Of a stretch of DNA of 64,000 nt, positions 1-9,706 are shown one piece after another. Positions within the stretch are counted from its first letter, which is position 1, and each line of letters starts with the position of its first letter. A model generated the notes under the pieces. The model ran no database searches. It was not told where the DNA came from and saw nothing but the letters and a program-made list of their open reading frames with translations. Source of the stretch: Paragyromitra xinjiangensis (Eukaryota; Ascomycota; Pezizomycetes; Pezizales; Discinaceae); the NCBI GenBank assembly GCA_038503065.1, contig JBCAMK010000001.1, positions 3,472,001 to 3,536,000 of the forward strand, read 5' to 3'. The position numbers and the translations under genes are program-made.

Positions 1-445
1 TGATGAGCCTGTTCTGCTCATCCATCACTGCGAAGAGGGAGGGGTTGTAGTTCTCTCCAGTACCAATGGCACCAAGGCGATCCAAATTGCTGTTAGAATC
101 ATCCATCTGGATGACTGGAGGTAGGGTGGTGGAGAAAGTGAGGGGTCCCTCAGTGTCCGTCATGTCAGAGTCAGACTCTTCCAAGAGAACAGACCCACTG
201 TCTGTACCAGTGGGGTCTGTGGCGGGCAGGGAGGCATAGTGAGGTAGGGGGACTGCTGGGCGAAGTGGCAGGGCTTGTGTAGGTGTCTGCTCTGGGTCTC
301 CATGGAGCAGAGGTGAAAAACGGGTGTTTGGGGGTGTTGTAGGGGCGCCAAACGGCGTTTGGAGCGGGTTTTGGGGTGAATTCACAGAAGAGGGAGACCT
401 GAAGCCTCTGCCTCTCCCTCTGCCTCTAGACGAAGAGGAAGACAT
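1..445 (-). CDS. LINE element B' ORF1, N-terminal part (runs off the window)
   Basis: On the minus strand an ATG at 445-443 opens a frame that stays open to the window edge, about 148 codons. The first residues read MSSSSSRGRGRGRG, nearly the same as the start of the ORF1 at 2214-3713. After that come PEQTPTQ and LPLRPAV blocks also shared with that ORF, then an acidic stretch rich in Ser, Asp and Glu. I infer the gag-like nucleic-acid-binding ORF1 of a Tad1/I-type LINE. The zinc knuckles expected at the C-terminus would lie outside the window. The internal sequence has diverged, with insertions relative to the plus-strand copy, so this is a separate insertion and not a recent duplicate. Confidence 0.75.
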   Translation of the reverse strand, partial: MSSSSSRGRGRGRGFRSPSSVNSPQNPLQTPFGAPTTPPNTRFSPLLHGDPEQTPTQALPLRPAVPLPHYASLPATDPTGTDSGSVLLEESDSDMTDTEGPLTFSTTLPPVIQMDDSNSNLDRLGAIGTGENYNPSLFAVMDEQNRLI

Positions 446-880
446 AGAGAAGGGTCCTGAACCGACAGGAGGAGGTAGGGTGTGTTGGGGGGTTGCTGGG
501 CCCTGGAGGGGGTCCCTGGCAGAGGGGGGTGGGAAATCGAGCAGAACTTCTGCAGTTCTGGTCGGATCCGAACGAACGAGAGGGCGATCGAACGGGCGCG
601 CTGAGGCGGTTCCAAAAAGCCCGGGGTCGAGCTAATCGGACGAAAACTGGTGGAGTTATGAGAAGATGCAGAATCTCAAGATTTGGTGAGGTTTTTGGAA
701 GTGAGGGGTAAATAAGCGAATTCGACAACAACTTTTGCAAATCCGGTGCAAACCAGACGTACAATAGCAGGATCAAACGAGGGCAGTAAGGCGAGTCCGA
801 ATAATCAAAAAGTAGAGCAATCGGAGTAAAACTGGTGGAGTTGTGACCAAAAAGTCACTTTGGCGTTGTTGTTGTCGGTT
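446..880 (-). promoter_or_regulatory. 5' UTR of LINE element B' (minus strand)
   Basis: The reverse complement matches the 5' UTR of element B (about 1780-2213), including the 'actccaccagttttactccg' block and the 'cgacaacaacaac' block near the 5' end. The match fades near 880, which I take as the element's 5' end. No gene is visible in this stretch. Confidence 0.65.
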
Positions 881-889
881 GTAGCCACT

Positions 890-1225
890 GTGGTGGTATG
901 GATTACAACTTGGCCACTATTTCAACCAACAAATATCTCTAGGGCGTATCTAATACAAATCTGCTAAATATAAATTGATCATAAGGCAATCCGGGCGGGG
1001 GAAGCTTTTCTTTTGTATCCGGATGGTTTAAGTTTGATTATAAAATTTCCTTAACATAGCATGTTGTTTTAGTTTGATGTTTTATGTTTTGTATTTTCTT
1101 TACGTTATGTTATGTTTTTACGGGGATGTTGAGGTTGGCGGTGGATGAGACCATGTATTTCATATACGCGTGTCATTCAGTAGCTAGTTAGGTTAGCGAC
1201 TGTCTAAAATTAAATGAAATTGGAA
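890..1225 (+). repeat. 3' end of an A-type LINE copy
   Basis: AT-rich noncoding sequence. It contains 'ggcggtggatgaga' near 1135-1150, a motif that recurs near 18640 just downstream of the LINE RNase H fragment. It ends in a tandem 7-nt tail (unit gaaattg, about three copies) and abuts the start of element A. This fits a LINE 3' UTR with a short-repeat tail. The rest of that copy is missing, possibly because element B' interrupted it. Confidence 0.55.
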
Positions 1226-1752
1226 ATTGGAAATTGGACCTCATCCTGCACGAGCAAAAAGATCCCTGCAAAACACCAATTCTACGTTGCAACGGCGTTA
1301 CACACTGCAAAAAGTCTTTAACTCTTCGGCTTCATTTCTCACCACTTCCCCGCACTCGCATCTTTTCATCGGGCGCTCTGCCCCTAATCATCCTGGATTC
1401 GCCCCAAACTCCTCCCCGGAGATCCTGCACACCTTCCCCATCTCCTGTGAAGCTGGTGACCTTTGGCACCAACTTCACCCTCCCCCTCATTGGCAAGAAA
1501 AGAACCCTCTCAAACCCCTCACCAGCCCCCGCCCGCTCAGGATCACCCACCAAAATGGCACAACCTGGACCTTCCACCGCGCAATCCCTCTTTGAAACAG
1601 GCCCACAAGGCCTCACTACCGATTCACAATATCAAGACGAAGCTCTGATGCACGAACTCCCCGACGACTCCACCCCCAATTGGCTCCGCGACTTCTCAAC
1701 CACAGAGGACTACATGCCTGAAATTCCAAATGACAGCAATACCGAGCAATAC

Positions 1753-1766
1753 ACCGCCTGGCTCTT
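1753..1766 (+). repeat. Target-site duplication, left copy
   Basis: The 14-bp string accgcctggctctt lies here and again at 4021-4034, directly flanking element B. It is the TSD of the B insertion into ORF1 of element A. Confidence 0.92.
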
Positions 1767-1815
1767 AGTCTCCCTACACCACCGACAACAACAACCACAA
1801 AACGACTTTTTGGTC

Positions 1816-2130
1816 ATAACTCCACCAGTTTTACTCCGATTAACGAGATTTTTGGTTATTCGGACTCGCCTCACTGCCCCCGTTCGATCCTGCTATTGTA
1901 CGTCGAGGTCGCTCTCGATTTGCAAAAGTTGTTGTCGAATTCGCTATTTTACCCCTCTTTCTCCCCCTACACCTCAAATTTTGAGTTTCTGCAAAACCTC
2001 ATATCTCCACCAATACTACTCCGATTGACTCGACCCCGGGCTTTTTGGAGTCCCCTCACTGTGCCCGTTCGATCGCCCTCTTGTTCGTCCGGATCCGAGC
2101 AGATTTGCAGAAGTTGTTGACACTTCCTGC
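1816..2130 (+). repeat. Two tandem ~185-bp 5'-UTR monomers of element B
   Basis: Monomer 1 begins at 1816 and monomer 2 at 2001. Shared blocks in the same order include 'ctccacca', 'ctccgatt', 'cccgttcgatc' and 'gcaaaagttgttg'/'gcagaagttgttg'. A related single monomer lies in element C's 5' UTR at about 7597-7735, and inverted copies are in element B'. This resembles monomer promoters of some LINEs. A promoter role here is inferred. Confidence 0.65.
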
Positions 2131-2213
2131 TCCCACCCTCCCCCACCCGCCAGGGACCCCCCTAGGGCCCAACAACACCTCCCCCCACCTCCTGTCGGTT
2201 CAGGACCATCACC

Positions 2214-3713
2214 ATGTCTTCCTCTTCATCTAGAGGCAGAGGGAGAGGCAGAGGCTATCAGCCCTCCTCTTCTGGCGTCAATTCGCCCCAAAACACCCCT
2301 ACAACACCCATTATCGCACCTACAACACCCCCATTCTCGCGCTTTTCGGCCTCCCATCATGGAGACCCAGAGCAAACACCCACCCAGACTCTCCCACTGC
2401 GTCCTGCTGTTGCTCTACAGGACTATGAATCCCTCCCACTCCCCCCAGACTCTCAGGATCATGAGATGACTGAATCTGAGAGTGAAACGGAGGAAGAATT
2501 CACCCCCCCCATCCTCAACACCACCCCCAAGATTGCAGATGCTGTCCTACAGCTAGCTGCAACCCTCCATGAATACCGGGCCTGCATCAAGCAGATGCTC
2601 AAAACCATCCGCAGGCTTGAAAAAGCAGCCAGGACACCTCCACCACCTCCAGTCTTCCACAACGACCCTGCTCTTGTGGAAAAGATTGCAACCCTCACAG
2701 CCAAAGTAGCAGATCTGGAGCAGAAACGTGCCCTCACTACCATCTTGGCCTCTGCCTCTGCCTCTGGTCCTGCCTCACTCCCCCTACCTCCAGCAGCTGC
2801 CCCAGCGCCTGCACCACACTCCTGGGCCCAGGTTGCCTCCAAAAAGGCTTCCAGACCCGCCCCCAAGGCCTCCAAGGCCCCCAAAACACCCATCAGCCCC
2901 CCCAAACGCGACCGCACACTCATTATCACCAGGAATGGTCTACCCCTTCCTGAGGATGTCACTCCACTCACCATTCGCAATGCAGTCAATGCAGCCCTAG
3001 AAAGCCCATTGATTGCAGAGGTGCGATTTACACCTGCCCATCATGTGCAGCTCATTGCTGTCACCACCACCACCTCCGACACACTCCTCAAGCAGAGATC
3101 AAAGCTTGAGGAGATTGTGAGATCCACCATCCCCAATGCCAACAGCCTGGAGAAAGAAGTCACTCTTTTTCAGGTTGTTTTGCATAACGTACCCACCTCC
3201 ATTCCTTCTGGCGAAGAAGGATTTCAACACATCAGGTCAGAGGTTGAACAGTTCAACCCTGGCACCACCCTCATGCGCGACCCTCGCTGGCTCACCAGAC
3301 CAGAGCAGAGAGAGGGCAAGCAGGCTTCTTCTATGGTTCTTACCATCCAGGGGAAACAACCTGCCACCACTGCCCTTGAGAGAGGGCTCTCCCTTTTCGG
3401 ACGCCGCCTCAAGGTCTCCAAATACCTTCGCTTTGGACAGGACACCCAATGCACCCACTGCCTGGCCTTTGGCCACCACCAACAGCGCTGTACCAGCAAG
3501 ACCCCTATCTGTACCATCTGTGCTGGGCCTCATACAGTGTCAACACACACCTGCGGCAAACCTTCCTGCCAAGTCAAAGGATCTCCCTGCCTTCACACCA
3601 TCCTCCGCTGCGCCAACTGTGGCGAACAACATCGTGGTAACTCCCCCGAGTGCCTCAAACTCACAGCAGCAAGACTAGCTGCAAGCGAACGACAGAATCG
3701 CATGCAAATCTAA
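2214..3713 (+). CDS. Element B ORF1, gag-like protein with CCHC knuckles
   Basis: 499 aa. The N-terminus is Ser/Arg/Gly-rich, followed by Pro-rich and acidic low-complexity sequence. A coiled-coil-like segment lies near residues 95-175, an Ala/Pro linker follows, then an RNA-binding-like region. Three CCHC-type knuckles close the protein: CTHCLAFGHHQQRC (about residue 415), CTICAGPH and CANCGEQH. In LINEs this protein coats the element RNA. The frame is complete with no stop or frameshift, which suggests recent insertion or selection for a trans-acting ORF1. Directly after the stop comes 3' UTR; there is no ORF2. Confidence 0.82.
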   Translation: MSSSSSRGRGRGRGYQPSSSGVNSPQNTPTTPIIAPTTPPFSRFSASHHGDPEQTPTQTLPLRPAVALQDYESLPLPPDSQDHEMTESESETEEEFTPPILNTTPKIADAVLQLAATLHEYRACIKQMLKTIRRLEKAARTPPPPPVFHNDPALVEKIATLTAKVADLEQKRALTTILASASASGPASLPLPPAAAPAPAPHSWAQVASKKASRPAPKASKAPKTPISPPKRDRTLIITRNGLPLPEDVTPLTIRNAVNAALESPLIAEVRFTPAHHVQLIAVTTTTSDTLLKQRSKLEEIVRSTIPNANSLEKEVTLFQVVLHNVPTSIPSGEEGFQHIRSEVEQFNPGTTLMRDPRWLTRPEQREGKQASSMVLTIQGKQPATTALERGLSLFGRRLKVSKYLRFGQDTQCTHCLAFGHHQQRCTSKTPICTICAGPHTVSTHTCGKPSCQVKGSPCLHTILRCANCGEQHRGNSPECLKLTAARLAASERQNRMQI

Positions 3714-4020
3714 GTCTCCCCCCCCACCCTTACGACTTCATCTCCCTTGACAGTGCTCGGATTGTTGGAGGGACGTGCTATAGGCACAAAGCATGTGCTG
3801 GTGAAAGAAGAATGCCCAGGGTAGTCTTGTCCTGTGAGAGAGGACACTAGATCGGGGTATTAATACATTAACTGAAGAATAGCCATAGAGGGCTGAGTTG
3901 GACCCAGTGGGAGGAATCGGGTAGTTAGTTGCGTTTTGTTTTGTTTTCTGTTTGGTTTTCTCTACATGTATGCCATATCCGTTTCGGATTTATGCAGTAT
4001 GAAATATAAATAAATAAATA
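3714..4020 (+). other. 3' UTR and tail of element B
   Basis: Noncoding. 'ctataggcacaaagcatgtg' near 3779 has a counterpart after element C's ORF2 (13719). The segment ends in 'ataaataaataaata', the tail typical of I/Tad-type LINEs, immediately before the right TSD copy. Confidence 0.75.
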
Positions 4021-4034
4021 ACCGCCTGGCTCTT
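4021..4034 (+). repeat. Target-site duplication, right copy
   Basis: Same 14 bp as 1753-1766, placed directly after the A-rich tail of element B. The sequence resumes element A's ORF1 in the correct frame. Confidence 0.92.
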
Positions 4035-5234
4035 GAAATCCAGTTTTGCTCGCCTCAACACGCAAACCGAGGAAAACAACACCCTCCTCCTCGCCAAGGT
4101 AGCCATGCAGGAGAATGACATTCTGAGGCTCTCGGATCAGACTAAGATCCTACAAGAGATGGTCGGCAAACTATCTACCACCCTCAATAACATGGCCAGG
4201 TCCCTTCAAACAATTGACAAGAATACCAGCCAACCCACCCACACTCCCGCTCCCAACGCGCAGCAAAAACCACCCCAAACAGCCCAAAAACCTCAGGTCC
4301 CGCTGCTAAACAATGGCAAGCCTATGACCTATGCTCAAGCAGCCAACGCCCCCACTGACCCCTTCACCAAAGTCAACAAGGGCAACAAGAAAAAGAAGCC
4401 CCTTCCCCCCAAACTCTTCCAACCTCAATTCACGGCCTTAAACCATCAAATCATCCTGGAAACCTCCGGCGACCTCCCCCCAGCCCTCACCAACAATTCC
4501 TTACTCGCCGCCATAAACAAGGAACTTGCCCCACGCAACACATCAATCCTCATCTGCACCAAGACTGCAAGACACAATTTCGTGCTTACCACACGCCCCG
4601 ACGAATCCGCTGAACAAATCTGCTCAGCCTACTCCAAGGAGATTGAAACAGCTTGCACCCTGCTAAACATTCCTCTCTCCGAAGCTCGACCCAATTCCAA
4701 ATGGTCCAAATTCATCATCCATGGCATCCCTACCAAAGCAACCATGACCGAGGTAGCAGAACAGATGGCCATCTCGGTCCCCACTTTCACCCTCGCCCAA
4801 GTTCCCAGATGGCTCACTACCCCTGAAGCAAGAGCCAACAAAACCCACTCAGCCATTGTCATTGCCCTCCCCCAGAAATTCACCATGGAAACCCTTGGCC
4901 TCCACCAGGTACCCCTTTTCAACTCGTTCTGCCGCATACAGGAATACATTGCTGTCTCCCCCACCACCCAATGCCGAAAGTGTCAGGAATTTGGACATCA
5001 CCAACAAACCTGCAAAAAAGATTTCAAATGCGCAATTTGTGCAGAAACCCACGAAACCATTAAGCACCCCTGCGCTACAGCAGGCTGCCCTACTGGAATG
5101 AAATGCACCCACCCACCCATCCGCTGCGCTAACTGCAATCAAGGCCACAAAGCCTTTGAACGCAAGGTCTGCATCGCATACACTAAGCTCACTGAGAGCC
5201 TTAAATCCTCCCGAATCACCAACACCAACGTTTA

Positions 5235-7571
5235 ATGGAGATACAACCTCCCACAACAGGCATAGCCATAGTGCAGCAGCTGAACTGCGCCAAAGGACAG
5301 GCCTCTACTCTCTCAGCCATTTCACACTTCGACCACTCTCAACACATCTTCATCCTTATGTCACAGGAACCATGGCTTGACCACAACACACTTCCACCTA
5401 ATTCCAGAACCGCGGATGCATATTATCCCTCCCCATCACCTAAAGTTATTATTTATATCAAGAAAAACCTAAAAAACACAAAAATAATCACCACACTCTC
5501 ACCCAACCCCAACATAATTTCTATTCTCATTAAAATTCCTCATCTCTCATTTGAGATCTGCAATATTTATATCCAACCTCGCAGCAGCGCCAATGATTAT
5601 CATCTTCCGCTCTTTTCTCATCATTTTCATCAGAACACAATCTTAGCAGGGGACTTCAACCTACACCACCCTTGTTGGTATGGCCCCATCGCCGAAAATT
5701 ATCAACACATATTTTCGCATCGCGTAGCATTAACAGAACGAATCACAAACTGGCTGGATTCTAACAACTTCCGCCTACTCAACAAACCAGGCATCTTCAC
5801 CCACTTCCCCAGAAATGGACAAAGACCCAGCATTGTCGACCTCACAATGGTAAGAGGCCTAACTGACATCTGCGGACCCTGGTCAGCCCCCCCCAATTGC
5901 CCACACAATTCCGATCACGTTTCCCTACACACCACGCTCTACATCCATCCTCCAGAATATTCCAGCCGACGGTTATATTCCAAAACAAATTGGCCTCTTT
6001 TTCACAACATCATACAGGAAGCAGCCATTCCCTTCAATTACTCCAATGAAGAGAAAGCCAACTCCACCCTCACCCACATCACAAACACCATCAACCTGGC
6101 AATAGAGTCGACGGTACCACTGTCCAAACCTCGACCATACTCCAAATCCTGGTGGACACCCAACCTTAAATCCCTGAAAAGAAAACTTTCATGGGCCGAA
6201 GCACAAGCACGGAAACCCAATGCCCTTCCTCACTGGCGAATCCTCGCCAATTCCACAAGAAAAGAATACAAAACCGAAATCATGCTAGCCAAATGGGATC
6301 ATTGGCACCGCACCCTCAAGGACATAACCCCCAGCTCCGCCTGGAATCTCATGAACAGGAGCACGGCACGCAATAAGCCCAACATCCCTCCAATTGAGAA
6401 CCAAGAAAGCAACGAAGAGATTGGCAAAGCCTTTCGTCGCACTTTCTTCCCCCCACAGCCTATTCCACCTGATTTTCCTCCAAATTTCCTACCCCCTTCT
6501 TCCACAAACACCGAATCCTTCCCTTTTCTAGTTACAGAGAAGGAAATTGAATCCCTTCTCCAAAAATCCAACACGCGCACCGCAGTCGGCCCGGATGGGA
6601 TCAACTACATCACACTCAGGGAGGTACACCGCGCCCGTCCCTCCATCCTTACCTCTCTCTTCAACAATCTTCTTCGTTTAGGGATCATGCCAACGTCCTG
6701 GAAAATAACCCATTGCGTCCCCATCCCCAAATCAAATAAAGCGGATTATTCATCTCCTAAAAGCTACCGCCCCGTTTCACTCCTTTCTTACTTTGGCAAA
6801 CTCCTGGAGAAAATTGTCGCCAAAAAGCTTGAAACATGTGCAACAATAAACGGTGCAATCCAACCATATCACACAGGGGCAAGAACTGGCGTTTCCGCCA
6901 CTGATTCCCTCCACCTCATTCTCACACCGGCACAAAGGCAACTGCTGATACCCATCCCACACAACGACAAAAGAGCAATAAAACGTCCCTCCCGCCCCTC
7001 CATTCTAGCGACGGACATTGATGGTGCATTCAATTGCGTCTCCCATCCCCACCTCATAAAAATTCTGGAACACTATACCTTTCCCTAATGGTGCATTAAT
7101 TGGATGCAAAGTTTCACCTCCAATCGTACACTCACCTTCCGAATCAATAATGAACTGGAAGCACCTCAACCCCTAACAGTGGGCCTCCCTCAAGGTTCCC
7201 CCCTTTCATCCATCGCCTTTGTCATATATGCGGCAGCATTGGACCCCCCCAACCCACATCCCTCTGAGATTTCCACCATCTATATAGATGACGACACTGC
7301 CCTACAAATGAGCAAGAAACCTGCCTTTGCCACCATACGCCTCACAGAGAGACATAAGGCAAAGGAAAAACGAGCCTCCCATTTAAACATCAAATTCTCC
7401 GAACCCAAAACGGAATTAATCCATCTCATCACGCCCTTCACCAGCAATCCACCAACTCAAACCATATCACTGAATAACAAAGAAATCCCTCCTTCCCCTC
7501 ACATTAAAGTCTTAGGCATACTACTTGACCAAAGACTTAACTTCCACTCTCACTGCATCAAGCGACAACCA
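5235..7571 (+). pseudogene. Element A ORF2: endonuclease + reverse transcriptase, with one stop and truncated
   Basis: The ATG overlaps the ORF1 stop (TAATG). The N-terminal part is an APE-type endonuclease with SQEPWL, GDFNLHHP and NSDHVSL motifs. The RT follows: VGPDGINY, YRPVSLLSYFGKLLEK, LPQGSPLSS, the catalytic YIDDD (near 7280) and LGILLDQRLNF in the thumb. A single in-frame TAA at 7086-7088 splits an otherwise continuous frame, and coding resumes in the same frame to about 7571. There the sequence changes to the 5' UTR of element C, so the rest of RT and the RNase H are gone from this place. Inactive as it stands. Confidence 0.8.
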
Positions 7572-8101
7572 TTCTACCAGGACGAATTTTCGAAAATAAC
7601 TCCACAACCAACAGAGATATCATCAAACCGACTTCATATTCGGAATCAGCGCCCCCTTTTACCCCCTTCTACACCTCCTAGGAAATCCATCTCTTCTATT
7701 GCAGAAGTTGTTGTGATTTTCCCCTTCATTTCCCCTCTTTGGGGCTCACCCCACCAAAAAACCCGCCGAGCCCCCCCTCAAAATCGTCGCCAGTCAACCA
7801 GTTCTTGTCCGATTGACTTGAAACTTGCACATCCACGCCGCCTACATACTACGGCCCAGGATTTTTAGTTTCAGCCAAATCGGCCCACAGGCGCCCGAGT
7901 AGTACTCACTTTATCGCCCAAAATCGCCAGAAATCTCGGAATATTGCAATTCTGACTGACAGCACATCACCTGCTACCTTCGGGAACATTCCATCGGTGG
8001 AACCCAATCAGCCTCCGGTCTTCAACGTCCAATCAACTTTTGTCTCGGCAATTTATTTTTAGTATCCGTTACACGAAAATTTCCGAAAAATTTCCGGAAC
8101 C
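7572..8101 (+). promoter_or_regulatory. 5' UTR of element C
   Basis: Noncoding, pyrimidine-rich. The block from 'ataactccac' (7597) through 'gcagaagttgttg' (about 7702) aligns with the monomers of element B. LINEs of this kind carry internal promoters in the 5' UTR; that role is inferred here. Confidence 0.6.
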
Positions 8102-9706
8102 ATGTCGGCCCACGGGGATGAAATGCAAGACGATACGGAACTTCCCATCGTACCTCCATCTTCACCTCCCTCCAGCCCTACCATGACGGCCACCAACCGA
8201 TTCCTGAACGTCAGCCAGCATGCTCCTGACATCATGAGCAGCGACCCTATTTCCTCCACCACCAAACCTCTCCCGGCACCATTTGCTCGCAAGATTACAC
8301 TCCCACCACCATTCTTCTCCTCAGCTGGCAACTCCCCCACACATCCTCTATCATTTAGAAACACTTTGGGAGGAATTGACCTCACCTACGAGCCAGAACC
8401 AATGACCAGGACCAGATCCGCAGCTGGCCCGTCAAAGAGAACCTTTGGCAACCAACAGCAATCTGCTCCCCCTCCCAAACGCACTCCCAGCTACTTTGCA
8501 CTCCCAATGAGTCAAAACGACGTCAACCAGCACCTCATGGCACAGAATGAACACCTGAACAAGGAAATCGCTGAGCTTAAGATGATGGTTAGCAACCTCA
8601 CCACCCAAATCTCAACCTCCCTGGGCTCCATGAGCCACACTGTGATCGGGAAAGTGGATTCAATCCACCGCACCCTGAAAGCAACTCCTGTCGTACCAGC
8701 AATCACAGCAACAACAATCCCCACCGCTCCCCAACAACCCAAGAAGAACAAGGGAAAGGGAAAGGCAACTGAAATCGCGCCAGCACCTCCTCCCCCTCCT
8801 CCACCTCCTGCACCAAAGACTTGGGCCACTGTGGCGAAAGATGGAAAGCCTGCAAAGGCCAACACTGACACCCCCACAACCCCAACCTCAGAACTCACCA
8901 AGAACATGATTGTCCAACGCAGTGGTGATCAGAAAGAAGAAAGCCTCAATCTCCTTGTCCTGCGCAACACCATCAACAAAGAACTCCTGACTGCCAAAGC
9001 ACCAGAAAGCCTCCAGATCTCAGGAATCTCCTGGAACCTGAAAGCAAATCTCCTGCTCTACACTCGCAATGGATTCACCAGCACTGACTTTGACCTGCAC
9101 AAGGCCACCATTGAGAAAGTTGTGAAGGAAAGCGATGAGAAAGCTCTCTTTCTCTCCAAACAGGAGTCCTGGCACAAGGTTGCCATTCACGGAGTCCCAA
9201 TCATGGAATACCCCGACAATCGTACTGGCATGAGCGACCTGCAAAATGAACTGGAATACCAAAACAGTGATCTCAAACTGGCAGCACCTCCTCGCTACAT
9301 GACCCACCCTGACAAGAGAAATGGAAAGTCCCACAGCTCGGTGATGATTGCCATCACCAGCAAAAGCATGTACAACAAACTGATCAAAAACGGAATCCTC
9401 ATCTTTGGCCAAAGACACAGGACTGGAGCCTACTTGACTGCACGCCCTGGTGACCAATGTTCTAACTGTCAAAAGTTTGGACACAAGTTCCAGAGATGCC
9501 CCTCCACCAAGCCAGCCTGTGCCTACTGTGGACACGACCATGCTACCAACAAGCACTTCTGTGGGACTTGCAGAGCCACTGACTCCTGCACCCACATGCC
9601 TCCCAAATGCATCAACTGTGGTGGCACACATAAAGCCACTGACAGATCCTGTGTTGCACGCCCAGACCTCTCCCGAACTGAAAAAGACATCATGGTGGAA
9701 CAATGA
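8102..9706 (+). CDS. Element C ORF1, gag-like protein with CCHC knuckles
   Basis: 534 aa, intact. Residues 1-130 are Pro/Ser-rich. A segment with coiled-coil character covers roughly 140-190, then comes a Lys- and Pro-rich linker with a polyproline run. Three knuckles lie at the C-terminus: CSNCQKFGHKFQRC, CAYCGHDH and CINCGGTHKATDRSC. The role expected of the family is binding the LINE transcript in a ribonucleoprotein. The stop TGA (9704-9706) overlaps the ORF2 start ATG (9703-9705), so ORF2 translation is probably coupled to termination of ORF1. Confidence 0.85.
   Translation: MSAHGDEMQDDTELPIVPPSSPPSSPTMTATNRFLNVSQHAPDIMSSDPISSTTKPLPAPFARKITLPPPFFSSAGNSPTHPLSFRNTLGGIDLTYEPEPMTRTRSAAGPSKRTFGNQQQSAPPPKRTPSYFALPMSQNDVNQHLMAQNEHLNKEIAELKMMVSNLTTQISTSLGSMSHTVIGKVDSIHRTLKATPVVPAITATTIPTAPQQPKKNKGKGKATEIAPAPPPPPPPPAPKTWATVAKDGKPAKANTDTPTTPTSELTKNMIVQRSGDQKEESLNLLVLRNTINKELLTAKAPESLQISGISWNLKANLLLYTRNGFTSTDFDLHKATIEKVVKESDEKALFLSKQESWHKVAIHGVPIMEYPDNRTGMSDLQNELEYQNSDLKLAAPPRYMTHPDKRNGKSHSSVMIAITSKSMYNKLIKNGILIFGQRHRTGAYLTARPGDQCSNCQKFGHKFQRCPSTKPACAYCGHDHATNKHFCGTCRATDSCTHMPPKCINCGGTHKATDRSCVARPDLSRTEKDIMVEQ

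Larger units (their letters stand above)
1767..4020 (+). mobile_element. Element B: ORF1-only non-autonomous LINE
   Basis: A 2.25-kb insert bounded by a perfect 14-bp TSD. It has a 5' UTR with two tandem monomers, one intact ORF1 (2214-3713), and a 3' UTR ending in a TAAA-type tail. The 3' end shares 'gccatatccgtt' and 'cggatttatgca' motifs and the tail with element C (about 14080-14140), so B and C belong to related families. No endonuclease or reverse transcriptase is present between ORF1 and the 3' UTR. B would therefore depend on enzymes supplied by a full element such as C. Confidence 0.85.
1555..5235 (+). pseudogene. Element A ORF1 (gag-like, CCHC), split by insertion of element B
   Basis: Two coding blocks, 1555-1766 and 4035-5235, stay in one frame if the insert and one copy of the duplicated 14 bp are removed, giving a 470-codon ORF. 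The C-terminal block has three zinc knuckles starting at CRKCQEFGHHQQTC (about 4975), followed by CAICAETH and CANCNQGH. This is the layout of LINE ORF1 proteins that bind the element's RNA. The frame is also open upstream of the ATG at 1555 back to about 1234, so the true start could be further upstream or lost. The stop TAA at 5233-5235 shares its last base with the ORF2 ATG. Confidence 0.75.
1226..7571 (+). mobile_element. Element A: Tad1/I-type LINE, broken by elements B and C
   Basis: Order on the plus strand: a 5' region (1226-1554), ORF1 with CCHC knuckles (1555-1766 continued at 4035-5235), then ORF2 with endonuclease and reverse transcriptase (from 5235). ORF1 is interrupted by element B at 1767-4020. 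ORF2 has one in-frame stop at 7086 and ends in the RT thumb region where element C begins. A 3' portion of the same type (RNase H, 3' UTR) occurs at 17502-18710. It may be the displaced end of this copy, but that is inference. Confidence 0.75.
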
